Shown one piece after another: positions 25,319 through 36,760 of a stretch of 64,000 nucleotides of DNA. The number at the start of each line of letters is the position of its first letter. Position 1 is the first letter of the stretch. The notes beneath the pieces were generated by a model. That model saw only the letters and a list, made by a program, of their open reading frames with translations, had not been told where the DNA came from and made no database searches. This stretch comes from Arabidopsis thaliana (Eukaryota > Streptophyta > Magnoliopsida > Brassicales > Brassicaceae). The position numbers and the translations under genes were made by a program. The stretch lies in NCBI RefSeq assembly GCF_000001735.4, contig NC_003074.8, positions 19,971,261 to 20,035,260 of the forward strand, read 5' to 3'.

Positions 25319-25496
25319 TCTACAAATACATGACAGTCTCTTTCCCTCGTCTTCTAGTATTTTTTTGTTTTCTGTTATTTTTCGCCTGAGACTGGGTCCC
25401 TGAGATTTCACAAAACTCGTTATTGAAACTTAACAAAACAGCAACCTCCGTTATTAAAGTTCCCTTCTCGATTTCCGTGAAAATTTCACTTTAGCC

Positions 25497-26937
25497 ATGG
25501 AACCTCCTAGTAGCGTAGTCGACGATGCTGAGTTTTGGCTTCCGACGGAGTTTCTCACTGACGATGATTTTCTCGTTGAGAAGGAGAATAACAGTGTAGG
25601 AATCGATGACTCCTTGTTCCCGTACGAGCCTCGTCATGGATTTGGGACTTTTGGCTCTACCGTTAAGCCTAACACGGTGAAGGAAGATGACGAGGAGAGT
25701 TTCTTAGCCGGATTGACTCGGCAGATGGTTATGTCATCTCTCAAAGATGATTTCTCCGGTGGAGTTTGCGGTAATCACGCTTTTCCGGCCGGTAATGACC
25801 ACAAGGTAGTTTGATTTCGATCTAAAACCAAATTCGTTCTCAATCTTCTCTGTTTTCGTTGGATTTTTAATTTTTGGGAATTTTGTTCTCCGTGGTTGTT
25901 CAGGCGTGGGAAATGAATCGTTCGCCTCCGTGTGTCGCCGGAACTGGCTGTTGTTGCTTGAATCAGCGGTTTAACCAGAACCTTAATTCGCGAGTTTCTT
26001 CATGGGATCTGTACTGTGCTGCGGAGAGGATGAGTATCAACGACGAACCATACCATAGTGGCAGAGGACTTCTCGGATCTCCCGCAAAACTTTCCGCTAC
26101 CGTCAAAAACCACTCTAACAACGGCACCGGTTACTACAACAATCATCAATCTCTCCAATACCAGAAGCTACAAGCTATCCAGGTAATCAATCACAAGCAA
26201 AACTCTCTTAAACACTTGATCTTTGAGTTTTTGTGTGCGATTGTGCTGATTGGTTTGTTTTCATTTGTCTTCTTGTGCAGTTTCAGCAGCTAAAGCAGCA
26301 ACAGTTAATGAAACATCGTCGCCAATTGGTGCGTCAGAACAGAGGAGTAAGAGTTAATGGCAACAAAAATGTTGGTCCAGTGGATTTGTCGTCTTCTGCA
26401 TGGTCTAATCAGTTTCCGAGGCGTGATGTTATGAGAGCTGTATTCATCGGGGACCATACCGGAAAACGTGGCTCAACCGGAACCGGTGTCTTCTTACCTC
26501 GAAGTGTTAACCATACTTCAAGAACTGAGACTCGAGAGAAGCCTAGTAAGTTCCTAAAAAGCTCAATTCCCCAAATGTCAATCTTTGGTATATTTTAGTT
26601 TTATGATGAGAACTGTTTTTACTCTTGGGTTTAGCTATATCGACGGTTTTGGTTCCGGCTAGACTGGCTCAGGTCCTGAATCTGAATTTAGGCGAACCGG
26701 TCCGGTCTACGGCTACTCTCAACGGTATACCAAATTAATCTCAACCTCGAGAGCTTATTTAAGTTAATTGAGCGGTCAATTTTATCACCAGTTGGTTTAA
26801 TTTTTTTGTTAATTTATGTAGATGTGTCGTGGAGACAGAGGAGCAACAATGGTGGGTTCTCGAGCCAGATGGTCGGTGGCGTGAGGGCGGAGCAGTCAGT
26901 GCAAGAGCCTCGGTTACCATCGGAGTGGGCTTATTGA
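25497..26937 (+). CDS. Plant-specific protein of unknown function
   Basis: I do not recognise a named domain. Five exons (25497-25805, 25904-26182, 26281-26545, 26635-26724, 26822-26937) give 352 codons plus stop, with clean GT-AG borders. The N-terminus is acidic (VVDDAEFWLPTEFLTDDDFL) and is followed by LAGLTRQMVMSSL. There is a Cys-rich patch (GTGCCCLNQ), a Gln/Arg-rich basic helix spanning QLKQQQLMKHRRQLVRQN that could bind nucleic acid or be a localisation signal, the motif AVFIGDHTGKRGSTGTGVFLP, and a C-terminal LPSEWAY. A similar acidic start and a terminal LPxEWxY occur in other plant hypothetical proteins as I remember them. It corresponds by position to At3g54000. No signal peptide or membrane span, so probably nuclear or cytosolic (inference). 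Confidence 0.85.
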
Positions 26938-29781
26938 CTGATTTTATGTTCGTAACTTTTGGGTGTGTTTAGGGGGAAGATTTTATGATGGGTTTGGTTT
27001 GAAGAAAGATTAGAGTTGATGACAGGTAGTGAAATAGTGGAAAAAAGGTTAGGGTTAATGTAGAGATAGTGGAAGATTTGGAAGAAGAATAAAGAAAGTT
27101 GGAAGTGTGGAGAGGACGAGGTTTTGGATCGTTTAACCACCATTGATGGCTTGATAGATGAAGAAAAGAGCTTTGAGACAGACAGAGATAGGTGACTCTC
27201 TTTTCTTTTTTTTTGGGTTTTTCTTTTTTACTTTTTTACTGGGAAATGAAATGTCAGTCTGTCACGGGGCTGTTCCTTTAGTGTCATCCCTCTCTGCCTC
27301 TCTTTTGTTCACACAACTCTTAAGCAATGGATAAGTAAGTAATTAGTAAAAGAAAAGTTTGTTATATGATTTTGATTCCCACATCAGGTGGATATATATT
27401 TCCTAAAATCTTTGCATGCGAAATCATATTTTGATGAAAAAATCAATACTAAGAAAACATGTACTCTTTTTTTTTTTTTATTGACAGAATTTGACAATCT
27501 AATTTTAGAAAAGAAATTCTCACAAACCGAGAGATAACAGTAATAAGTAACAACAACCCATAACTGGGTAACACAAATTGACGTCAAAAGGCAAAAAAAA
27601 AAAAGGGGGGTAAATCTGAGGAAAGAACATCCTAAATTCCTAATCAATTTGGTGTCAAAACACAAATTAGTTTCACAAGTATGTATTATCATACACTATA
27701 ATTTCGATAAATATTAGTATATTACTTACTAAATCCACTAAAAAAATTTACTATGTTCTTAAGAAAACTTACCATTGAGACTACTACTGACAGTCTGACA
27801 GAAGTAACCAATACAAAAAGATAAAAAGGTGATATGTACTATATACCCAAAACCTAATGAGCCTTGTTATTAGCAACAAAACTCAGGTCATATAGTAGTA
27901 TTTAAACAAGTGAAATGGTAAAATCGTATAGAAAGGAATTTGGCAACCTATTAATTAATGGATCATTAAATATTTAGAAGCACACGAGCACTTAAATAAC
28001 TCGATTTTTGATTAAATGCTGAAATGCTGGTCTTCTTTGTGGATCAACGTGCAGAGTTTGTCCTATGCCATTTGTTACTCCAGATTAATAAATATTGACA
28101 ACTTCTATTAGTATTGAAATTTGAGTTGTGGCAGCTGTTTTTAGTTGTATTGGTTTTCTCGGTGTTTGTTTCCAACAACTAGTACCAAATCATCATGTCC
28201 AGTTTTTTTATTATTACTAGTAGTATTTTCTTTCGTCGACCTATATTATTGTTTCAAGTTTTGTAACCACATAATCTAATTAGCACAGTAATGTAGTCAT
28301 CAAATAACAATTCGTCTTGCTCGAGTCCTGAATCCAATACCCTGATCTAAACCATTTTCTATGGGAGTATGGGAATGGGACTCACATTTTCATGTGGGTG
28401 TTTTTGTATGTTGACTGCTTCACGCGGTTCGTATCGTTCTACTAAATTATTGGTAATTGTTCGGATATATAACATTTATGAAAACCATTTGCACTTTCAC
28501 ATGACTCGCATTAATGCCACTTTCCTCATTTTCCATAGTTCACATAAGAACAACATAGTACATATACTATAAACTATGTGATTGATTACTATTTTGAAGA
28601 AAATAAAGCTTGCATACATACAGGTTTCTGTATTCACATTTAGATTTTCGGATTCACAAGCTCGAAGTATTCATATTTGTATTTTCAAGTTATTTTCTCT
28701 GTGTTATACTCGGAAACCACATTGGCCTATCTAATTAACAAAACATATGATATGCTTAAATGGCATTAAATGCTAATATGAAAAACATGTCCTATGGATT
28801 ATTGGTAAGTGCGAGATTTAATGAAAGTTACAATGCTTGATTTCTTAAAGGTTACAATTTCGTACTATTGAAGACAAACTATATTTGCAAGAGAAGAAAT
28901 TAGCTACCAAAATTAATACAGTATAGTATTCCCTCTTCTGTCACTATCTGTTCACTGCTTCTGCAAACCAATATTAAAACAAGTTGACCTATTTGCAACT
29001 ATCTGTCTCCAATTATGTTTCAATTTTTGTGTATTTTGGATTTTCTTTGCTCGGCCTTTTTCCTTATATGGATTCTGAATGCTAGGAAAAAACAGAATAG
29101 AGTGAATTGGTTCTCACATGCATAGAAGAATTTTCAAGAGAAACATATTTGCTCAACTAACAACTACCAACCCATCACCAAATTTTCGTTTCATTTGTTG
29201 TACAAATTATAGACCCAAAAATGTTCATCCACAATCGATTGAGGTACCTCATGTACACCTATATTAAACATACAACATAATTCCAAAATGGTTTGGATCC
29301 GGTCTGGTTTTTTACTTTGAGGCAAATAACATTAGATTATTTAAGATTGAAAGCTCACAACTAGCCTTCTTTTAGGGCAAAGTACACGTAACCAATTTTT
29401 TAATTTTCATATCGAACTTAACAAATTGTAACCATTTGCAAAAATGAAGCAAACAAAAAGTACAAAACAGATTACATGGACTATTATATAATTGGAAGCC
29501 CGTTTGGCCTTAAAGCCCGTTAAAAAAACATATGTGTATTTTTTAGCAATATGTCTGATAAAAAAATTTAAAAACTAATCTTGTTTAATTCAGTAAGACA
29601 TTTACTAGACTTTTCACAATTCAACACAGTTGTTGTTGGTTGAGCTACCCAGCCAGTATCAAGAGAGGAAGGTAGAGAGGAGTGAGAGAGAGCTTTGGGA
29701 TCGATTTCATGTCGTAGATCTTTCACTCTGGGTTTGCGTTCCACAAAATCCTAATTCGCGGAACTCTGGATTTGATCGGCG
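26938..29781. other. Intergenic region
   Basis: About 2.8 kb of AT-rich DNA between the unknown gene and PAS1. The right end holds the PAS1 promoter and leader. No coding or repeat structure that I can support. Confidence 0.55.
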
Positions 29782-32700
29782 ATGGCGGTAGGCGATCAGA
29801 CGGAGCAGAATTACTTGCCGAAGAAGAAGAAATCCGAAACGGAAGATGATAAGAGGTTCATGATTGTTTTATCTTCTTTGTAATCTATGTTTGAATCAGT
29901 TGATTTTATTTTGTTGTTGCTGGGAGTAGTGAGTAGATCATTAATTTGAGAAATTGAATGTGGAATAGGAGGAAGAAAATTGTTCCCGGGAGCTTGTTGA
30001 AAGCTGTGGTGCGACCTGGAGGAGGTGATTCGAGCCCCGTTGATGGTGATCAGGTTAATAATTTTGGTTTTGTTTTTGCTTCTCGTGGTCAATTTTGGTT
30101 GTTTATGAGTGTTTTTTCGTCAGGTTATTTATCACTGCACTGTACGGACACTGGATGGTGTAGTTGTGGAATCTACGAGGTCAGAATCTGGAGGTGAGAT
30201 TGATTGATGAAACATTTCTCAGTAGGGTGTTGCTTTTAGCTTTTTGTTAGGGGCATCGTTGAATGTGTTGTTTGATGTTCCTTCAGGGAGAGGTGTACCG
30301 ATCAGAGATGTCTTGGGAAACAGCAAAATGATTCTTGGATTGCTCGAAGGAATTCCCACGATGCACAAGGGTGAAATTGCAATGGTAACTCTAAAAACTC
30401 TTTAAAGATCAGTGTCGCCTCAATGATAACGTTTGTGTCTCTTTACTCGGCTGCGTAGTTTGGGTTCTGAAGAGGGTCTTGTTGATTTACCTCAAGTTCA
30501 ATGAGTCGATTCGCCAAATCTTCCATTAGCTATTTCAACTTACTTTCTTGATTCTCAACGGCTGAAAAGTCTTTATCTTTTTCCTTTTTTCAGTTCAAGA
30601 TGAAACCTGAAATGCACTATGCAGAGATTGATTGTCCAGTCTCAGCTCCAGAAAATTTTCCAAAAGATGATGAGCTTCATTTTGAGATTGAGTTGTTGGA
30701 TTTTTCTAAAGCCAAGGCGAGATCTCATCACTAACCAAGATAACAGTGCATTAGTTAGCCGAAAGACTCTGAAATTTTGCATTTCATCTGTTTTGACTTA
30801 TGCTTTCCTTTCCTTTGTGTTAATTTCCAGATTGCAAGTGATGATCTGGGGGTCATCAAGAAGGTAGGACCTGATTTTCCATATATGTAGACATATCAAA
30901 TGGGTCAGGGATGATGTATTTCTTGTTCGTACTGATGGCTCAAGCATTGCTTTCCTTTTCTATGAAAGATTCTAAATGAAGGTGAGGGCTGGGAATCTCC
31001 CAGAGAACCCTATGAAGTGAAAGCCAGGTAATTTATTCTTGATCATTCCTGCATTTTGGGTCAAAATATATTTAACCTTGTTTTTCCATTTGGGGCAACG
31101 TTGAGTGAAGTTTTAATGCATTTCTGTGGTGTATATTAGAATATCTGCTAAATCCGGTGATGGACACGTGATCTTCTCTCACACAGAAGAACCTTATTTC
31201 TTCACATTTGGAAAATCTGAGGTAATTGTTAAGTTTATGGGGCAGTTTTTACTCTCTGTCCATGCAAATCCATTCTAGTGGAATACATTTCTGACTATTG
31301 CTCGTCAATTAGGCAGGTGCCTAAAGGTCTTGAAATCGGAATTGGAACCATGGCTCGGAAGGAGAAGGCAGTGATATATGTTCGCAAGCAGTACTTGACT
31401 GAATCTCCTTTGTTGCATATAGATCAAGACCTTGAGGAAGTTCATTTTGAGGTTGAACTGGTACATTTCATTCAGGTAAGAAAGACAAATGCAATGCAAT
31501 AAGAAAACAGTATTTTGTGCATTTAAGAATTGGGAAACTGAGCGACTGACATTCAAGTTCTCGCTTTGAAGGTGCGGGACATGCTTGGAGATGGACGTCT
31601 CATAAAACGTCGAATTCGAGATGGAAGAGGTATGTTTCACACTTTCTTTTCAACTGTCTCTTATCTGTTTCAACATGGTGCGGGTTTTTGTTCTTATATA
31701 TCTTGCTGGGGCATCTGCTAGATTCCAGCTCTTGTTTATAGTTTATCCGCTAGACTATTCTGATCTACAACGTTTGACCAACTTATTAGGCGAGTTTCCA
31801 ATGGATTGTCCTCTCCAAGATAGTCGTTTAAGCGTTCACTACAAGGGCATGCTTCTCAATGAAGAGAAGACTGTCTTCTATGATAGCAAGATTGACAATA
31901 ATGATCAACCGTTGGAGTTCAGTTCAGGAGAAGGACTGGTCAGTTACTCCAACGTTTATAGGAAAACCTAGTGGAGTTCTTTAGACGTTTTAGTTGAAAT
32001 ATATCTCTACGCACGGACTGGTTAAGATTATTCTGTCGTATTTGCAGGTCCCTGAAGGGTTTGAGATGTGTACTCGTTTGATGCTACCTGGGGAGATTGC
32101 TCTTGTTACATGCCCCCCTGATTATGCATATGACAAATTTCCGAGGTTATACTCTTAACTGTGTAAATAACACTAACACGATAGTGTATAAACTGTTGTC
32201 GGAGAAATAAACGCATTTCATGTTTTCTTTTCTGATAGACCACCTGGCGTGTCTGAAGGTGCACATGTTCAGTGGGAGATTGAACTCCTTGGTTTCGAAA
32301 CGCCAAGAGTAAGTTGGTCTAGTGTTGATACTTACCATGGAAATTGTAAACAGCTTCCGTTTCTTATAAGTCTAGAGATTCTGTCTCAGGACTGGACTGG
32401 CTTGAACTTCCAGAGCATCATGGACGAGGCAGATAAAATCAGAAGCACGGTATGGATAAAATATTCTGCTACCATTTATAATTTGACCTATAGTCCTAAA
32501 TTTTTATCACTTCAGAATTTGCTATTAGCTAATCTTTTCTGCAATCAGGTCACACCAGATCTATTAATTTATGGTTCTTCTCTCCTTTTGGTTATACTAT
32601 GAACTTCAGGGTAATAGGCTTTTCAAAGAAGGAAAATTTGAGCTCGCAAAAGCAAAGTACGAAAAGGTAATAGAAGTCATGTGATAACCAATTCCAGTAT

Positions 32701-33803
32701 TAGCATTTGTTTCATTGTGTCTGAGCGGTAAATCCAAAACCAGGTGCTCCGGGAATTTAATCATGTTAACCCACAAGATGAAGATGAAGGAAAAATATTT
32801 GGTGACACAAGGGTGAGTTCCATCTTCTCATTACGTTTGTAGTTGCAGATACGTCTAGATTTGATAATATTAGAAGTATTAAGTACTAACTAGCTCTCGT
32901 ATCCTTGCTCTGCTGATATTTGAAGAATATGTTACATCTGAATGTTGCGGCTTGCTTGCTTAAAATGGGAGAGTGGAGGAAGTCTATAGAGACATGCAAT
33001 AAGGTAGCATTCAATAAACAATTCTCTTAAGAAGGCTTGATTCTGGAATAAGAGGTTGGGATTTCTGAGACCTTTTGTGCACCAATTTCCAAATAGGTTC
33101 TAGAAGCAAAGCCTGGTCATGTGAAAGGTCTATACCGCCGCGGAATGGCTTACATTGCAGGTGGAGAGTATGATGACGCTAGAAATGACTTCAATATGGT
33201 ATATTATGCTAAACCTGCATATCATTATCTAGTGAATAGATTCAGAAATCTGCTTACTCACTGACTTATGTGTCTGTGTTTTAGATGATCAAAGTGGATA
33301 AATCATCAGAAGCTGATGCGACCGCTGCTCTATTGAAACTGAAGCAGAAGGAACAGGTCAGTGTTTGAAAACTATCTCAACCAAATGTCCACCCGAATCG
33401 AGTTCATTAAGGCTACTTATGGTTTGGGCTTGTTTTGCCAATTTTGTTACTTAATATAAGATCTCTGAGTTGTTTTCTTTTGAGCTCACAGGAAGCGGAG
33501 AGCAAGGCTAGAAAACAGTTCAAAGGATTATTCGACAAGAGACCGGGGGAGATAACCGAAGTTGGTTCAGAAATAAGAGAGGAGTCTAAAACTATAGAAG
33601 AAGTAGATGAGACAAAGGATAATGATGATGATGAAACACTGGAAGAAGAAGGAGCTACGACAGTGAGCACGGAAAGGAAGAGGAAATGGTCGGAGAAAGC
33701 CTGGCCGTTTCTGAAGAACGTGATGCTCCAAATCGGAATCCAGCTTGGTGTTGTTCTGATAGGGATTTTGATTTTCCAGTTTGTGAGCGCCAAATTTACA
33801 TGA
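29782..33803 (+). CDS. PAS1: PASTICCINO1, multidomain FKBP immunophilin with TPR and membrane anchor
   Basis: Immunophilin-like protein that in Arabidopsis controls cell proliferation and acts as a scaffold of the ER very-long-chain fatty acid elongase. Twenty exons sum to 635 codons plus stop; exon starts are 29782, 29969, 30124, 30287, 30594, 30831, 30969, 31140, 31317, 31572, 31790, 32048, 32239, 32390, 32610, 32744, 32926, 33097, 33285 and 33492. Domains: FKBP-like 1 (about 52-150), FKBP-like 2 (161-261), FKBP-like 3 (280-386, best conserved: LSVHYKGMLL, PEGFEMCTRLMLPGEIALVTCPPDYAY), three TPRs (about 406-532), an acidic linker, a basic stretch (TERKRKWSEKAW) and a C-terminal hydrophobic tail (about 610-630) suited to membrane anchoring. 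Intron 5 uses a GC donor (see findings). IPCS1 follows 1 kb downstream on the same strand. Confidence 0.98.
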
Positions 33804-34837
33804 GAGAGATATGAATGAATAAACAAACCAACGGCACTGTAGACTCAGAAAATATAAAACTAATGGATTAAACGTTAAGCTTAATGTATTTTTGTTTGGT
33901 TTAGTTTATGAAAGTAGTTGCTCAAAGATGGAATTATTTGCACCACTACACGATCCTCTCTTGCTTCCTCAAGTGATTGGTGTTTGTTTGTTTCATTCAA
34001 ATTCTACGAGATGATGACAAGAAAGAAGATGTTAATGTAGAACATGACTTAATTGTATAATCTCCCAAAATTTATTCATTAGTCATCTTTTTATCCTATA
34101 GGTAATAGGATTATCCTACTGTATAGATTGTTGTAATGATTAGTGTTAGGTTTTTGTTGAAAAACAGTATCTACTTTTCTATTTTTTCTACTTTTAGTAT
34201 AAGATGTTTTGGGAAAACGAATTATTTTACAAAGAAAATGTTTTGTACATATGCAAAATATGTATATAAATATGCTTTAACGAATTTTATGTTGTAGGAA
34301 ATGTGTGATTATATAAATCAACTTTAGATAACACAGAGTAATTAATCCCACCCACCAATCATCCACTCGGCTGAATAAAATGTCGCCACTTTTAAAAACA
34401 AAAAGAAAGATTAAACCGTTTTCTCCGTGTGGAACTCGCGTTTTATCGTACACCCAAAACGTTGCTTAAATTGATTTTGCAAAACGCTGATTTTGCTTCT
34501 TATCGGAGATTTTTTTGGGGGCAACGGAGAAATTTGTTTTAGGGCTTTTTGCTTATCATCGTCGTCTCAGATCCTGCTAAAAGGAAAAATCTTTTGTTCT
34601 AGATTTCTTCACTCTCGTCTTTTGATCTCTTGGGTTTTTCCCTGTTGGTGTCACCATCGTTCTCGTTTCTTCGATCGATCGTTGAGTCACCGGCGTTAAG
34701 CCCGACTTGAGTTCCTTAGATAATTTTAAGATTAGGTTGTAAAAATTTGAATTTGGTGGGTTTGGTTTGATGATGTTGACCCAAACTGTTGGGGTTTGAA
34801 GTAATATGGAAGTGGAAGATTAACAAAGAAGAAGATA
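33804..34837. other. PAS1-IPCS1 spacer with IPCS1 leader
   Basis: About 1 kb. The left part is the PAS1 3' UTR and flank; the right part, from about 34480, reads like a 5' leader and contains two short upstream frames (34770-34799 and 34806-34823) before the IPCS1 ATG. No other gene. Confidence 0.6.
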
Positions 34838-36760
34838 ATGACGCTTTATATTCGCCGCGAAGCTTCCAAGGTTCGTCGTTTTTTTTCTTTCTGATTTTGC
34901 TTCCTTGCGATCATATTTGTCGTAATTGGCTGAATTGTGGTGGTTTTGTACATTTGTAGCTATGGAGGAGATTTTGTTCGGAAATAACAACGGAGATTGG
35001 TCTCCTCGCTGAGAACTGGAAATACCTTCTTGCTGGTCTTCTCTGTCAGGTTTCCATCTTTTAATCTGAATTCGACAGCTTTTTGATCTTAGTGTTGAAT
35101 GATTATGGTTTGTTATACCTATTGTAACTTTAGGCTGTGGGAGAGATTAAAGCACAAGACTTGAAATTTACCCTATTTGTTTTTTGTTTGTTAGTTGTTG
35201 GGGTGTATACTTTTTACCAACCTTTATGGGTTCTTGGCTTCAGTTTAGTTTCCCATTTTTGACACTTTTATGAATGAATCTGTTATGTGCAGTATATTCA
35301 TGGTTTAGCTGCCAGGGGAGTTCATTATATTCATCGGCCAGGACCAACGCTTCAAGATTCTGGCTTTTTTGTTCTTCCGGTTTGTCTCGATTATTTCAGC
35401 TGGTTTGGTTGATCCCTTTACTCTTTTGAATATCATACTTAAGCTCTTCTTGCTTTGTTTGGGGTTTTAGGAGCTTGGTCAAGATAAAGGCTTCATAAGT
35501 GAAACTGTGTTCACTTGTGTATTTCTTTCATTTTTCCTGGTGAGTTTCCTCAGGATTTATGTCTAGTTCTGTTCTGGCGAAACAGCGTTATATGAATGGT
35601 TTGTTTTGTGTTAAAAATTGCAGTGGACTTTCCATCCTTTCATCGTGAAAAGCAAGAAGATATACACTGTGTTGATATGGTGCAGGGTTCTCGCCTTCTT
35701 AGTTGTAAGGACTCTTTGCCCTTTGCTACTTAAATGCAATTTAAAGCTTGCTCGTCTTGAAGTTTGTTTGCCAATTCTATCCATCAACAGGCTTGTCAGT
35801 TTCTCCGTGTTATAACATTCTATTCAACTCAGCTTCCTGGCCCTAACTATCACTGTCGAGAGGTAAAAGCTAAATAAAGGTCTATTAAAGAGGGTTTCAT
35901 CCATATTCATGTGTTTATTCTGGTGAGTCTCTTGTGTTAACTTACAGGGTTCTGAGCTTGCCAGGTTGCCAAGGCCACATAACGTTCTTGAGGTTCTCTT
36001 GCTCAACTGTGAGTTCTAATCATTTCTCCTTCCCTTAATACAATTTTTGGACGTATGTTTCTTCTAGTTCGTATGTGATGATACGCTGATCTTTTCAGTT
36101 CCTCGTGGTGTGATATACGGATGTGGAGACCTGATTTTCTCATCGCACATGATATTCACACTAGTCTTTGTCCGCACTTACCAGAAATACGGTTCTAAAA
36201 GGTACAAAGTTTCTCTAGTCACATCGTAAAACAATAACCGGACAAAATAATAGCTTGTAAATGTCTCTCTCACAGGTTCATAAAGCTGTTAGGTTGGGTC
36301 ATTGCCATCTTGCAAAGCCTCTTGATTATTGCGTCCCGTAAACATTACACTGTTGATGTGGTTGTTGCGTGGTATACTGTGAACTTGGTTGTCTTCTTCC
36401 TCGACAAGAAATTACCAGGTCTGATCTTTTACTTGAGTGTTTACTTGCATAAAACCCACAAATTTTCTTATATGATTTTGTTTTAAAACAGAATTGCCTG
36501 ATCGAACAACGGCATTGCTCCCTGTGATCTCAAAAGACAGAACCAAAGAAGAGAGTCACAAACTCTTGAATGGGAACGGTGTTGATCCTGCAGATCGGGT
36601 ACGCATTTGAATTTGTATTCAGTGATAAATCCGACTGAAACCCCAATAATTGATGTTAATGTGTATAAATTTCCTTGTGGTATTTCAGAGACCGAGGGCT
36701 CAAGTGAATGGCAAAGACAGCAATGGAGGTCACACTGATAATGCTACTAATGGCACATGA
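34838..36760 (+). CDS. IPCS1: Inositol phosphorylceramide synthase
   Basis: Golgi enzyme that transfers phosphoinositol from phosphatidylinositol to ceramide, forming the core of plant glycosylated sphingolipids. Eleven exons (34838-34870, 34960-35049, 35293-35379, 35471-35539, 35624-35704, 35791-35862, 35948-36008, 36099-36201, 36276-36418, 36492-36598, 36689-36760) give 305 codons plus stop. It is a six-helix membrane protein of the lipid phosphatase/sphingomyelin synthase fold. The catalytic triad is visible: His181 in [10 protein letters not shown], and His222 and Asp226 in [12 protein letters not shown]. The hydrophilic C-terminal tail ([17 protein letters not shown]) is expected to be cytosolic. 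Two tiny frames precede the ATG in the presumed leader. Recalled as At3g54020. Confidence 0.96.

Larger units (their letters stand above)
19760..25496. other. Gene-poor intergenic region
   Basis: About 5.7 kb with no convincing gene. It holds the USP promoter at the left and the At3g54000-like promoter at the right (two G-boxes at 25070 and 25103, and CCA and CTT repeats in the leader at about 25268-25318). A slightly less AT-rich stretch at about 21180-21450 has interrupted frames on both strands and may be an old gene or transposon remnant; I could not identify it. Confidence 0.5.

Noticed and set aside
33413..33826. Open minus-strand frame of 137 codons opposite the last PAS1 exon
   Set aside because: Antisense shadow of the acidic Glu/Asp-rich linker; the Ser-rich product is typical of such shadows.
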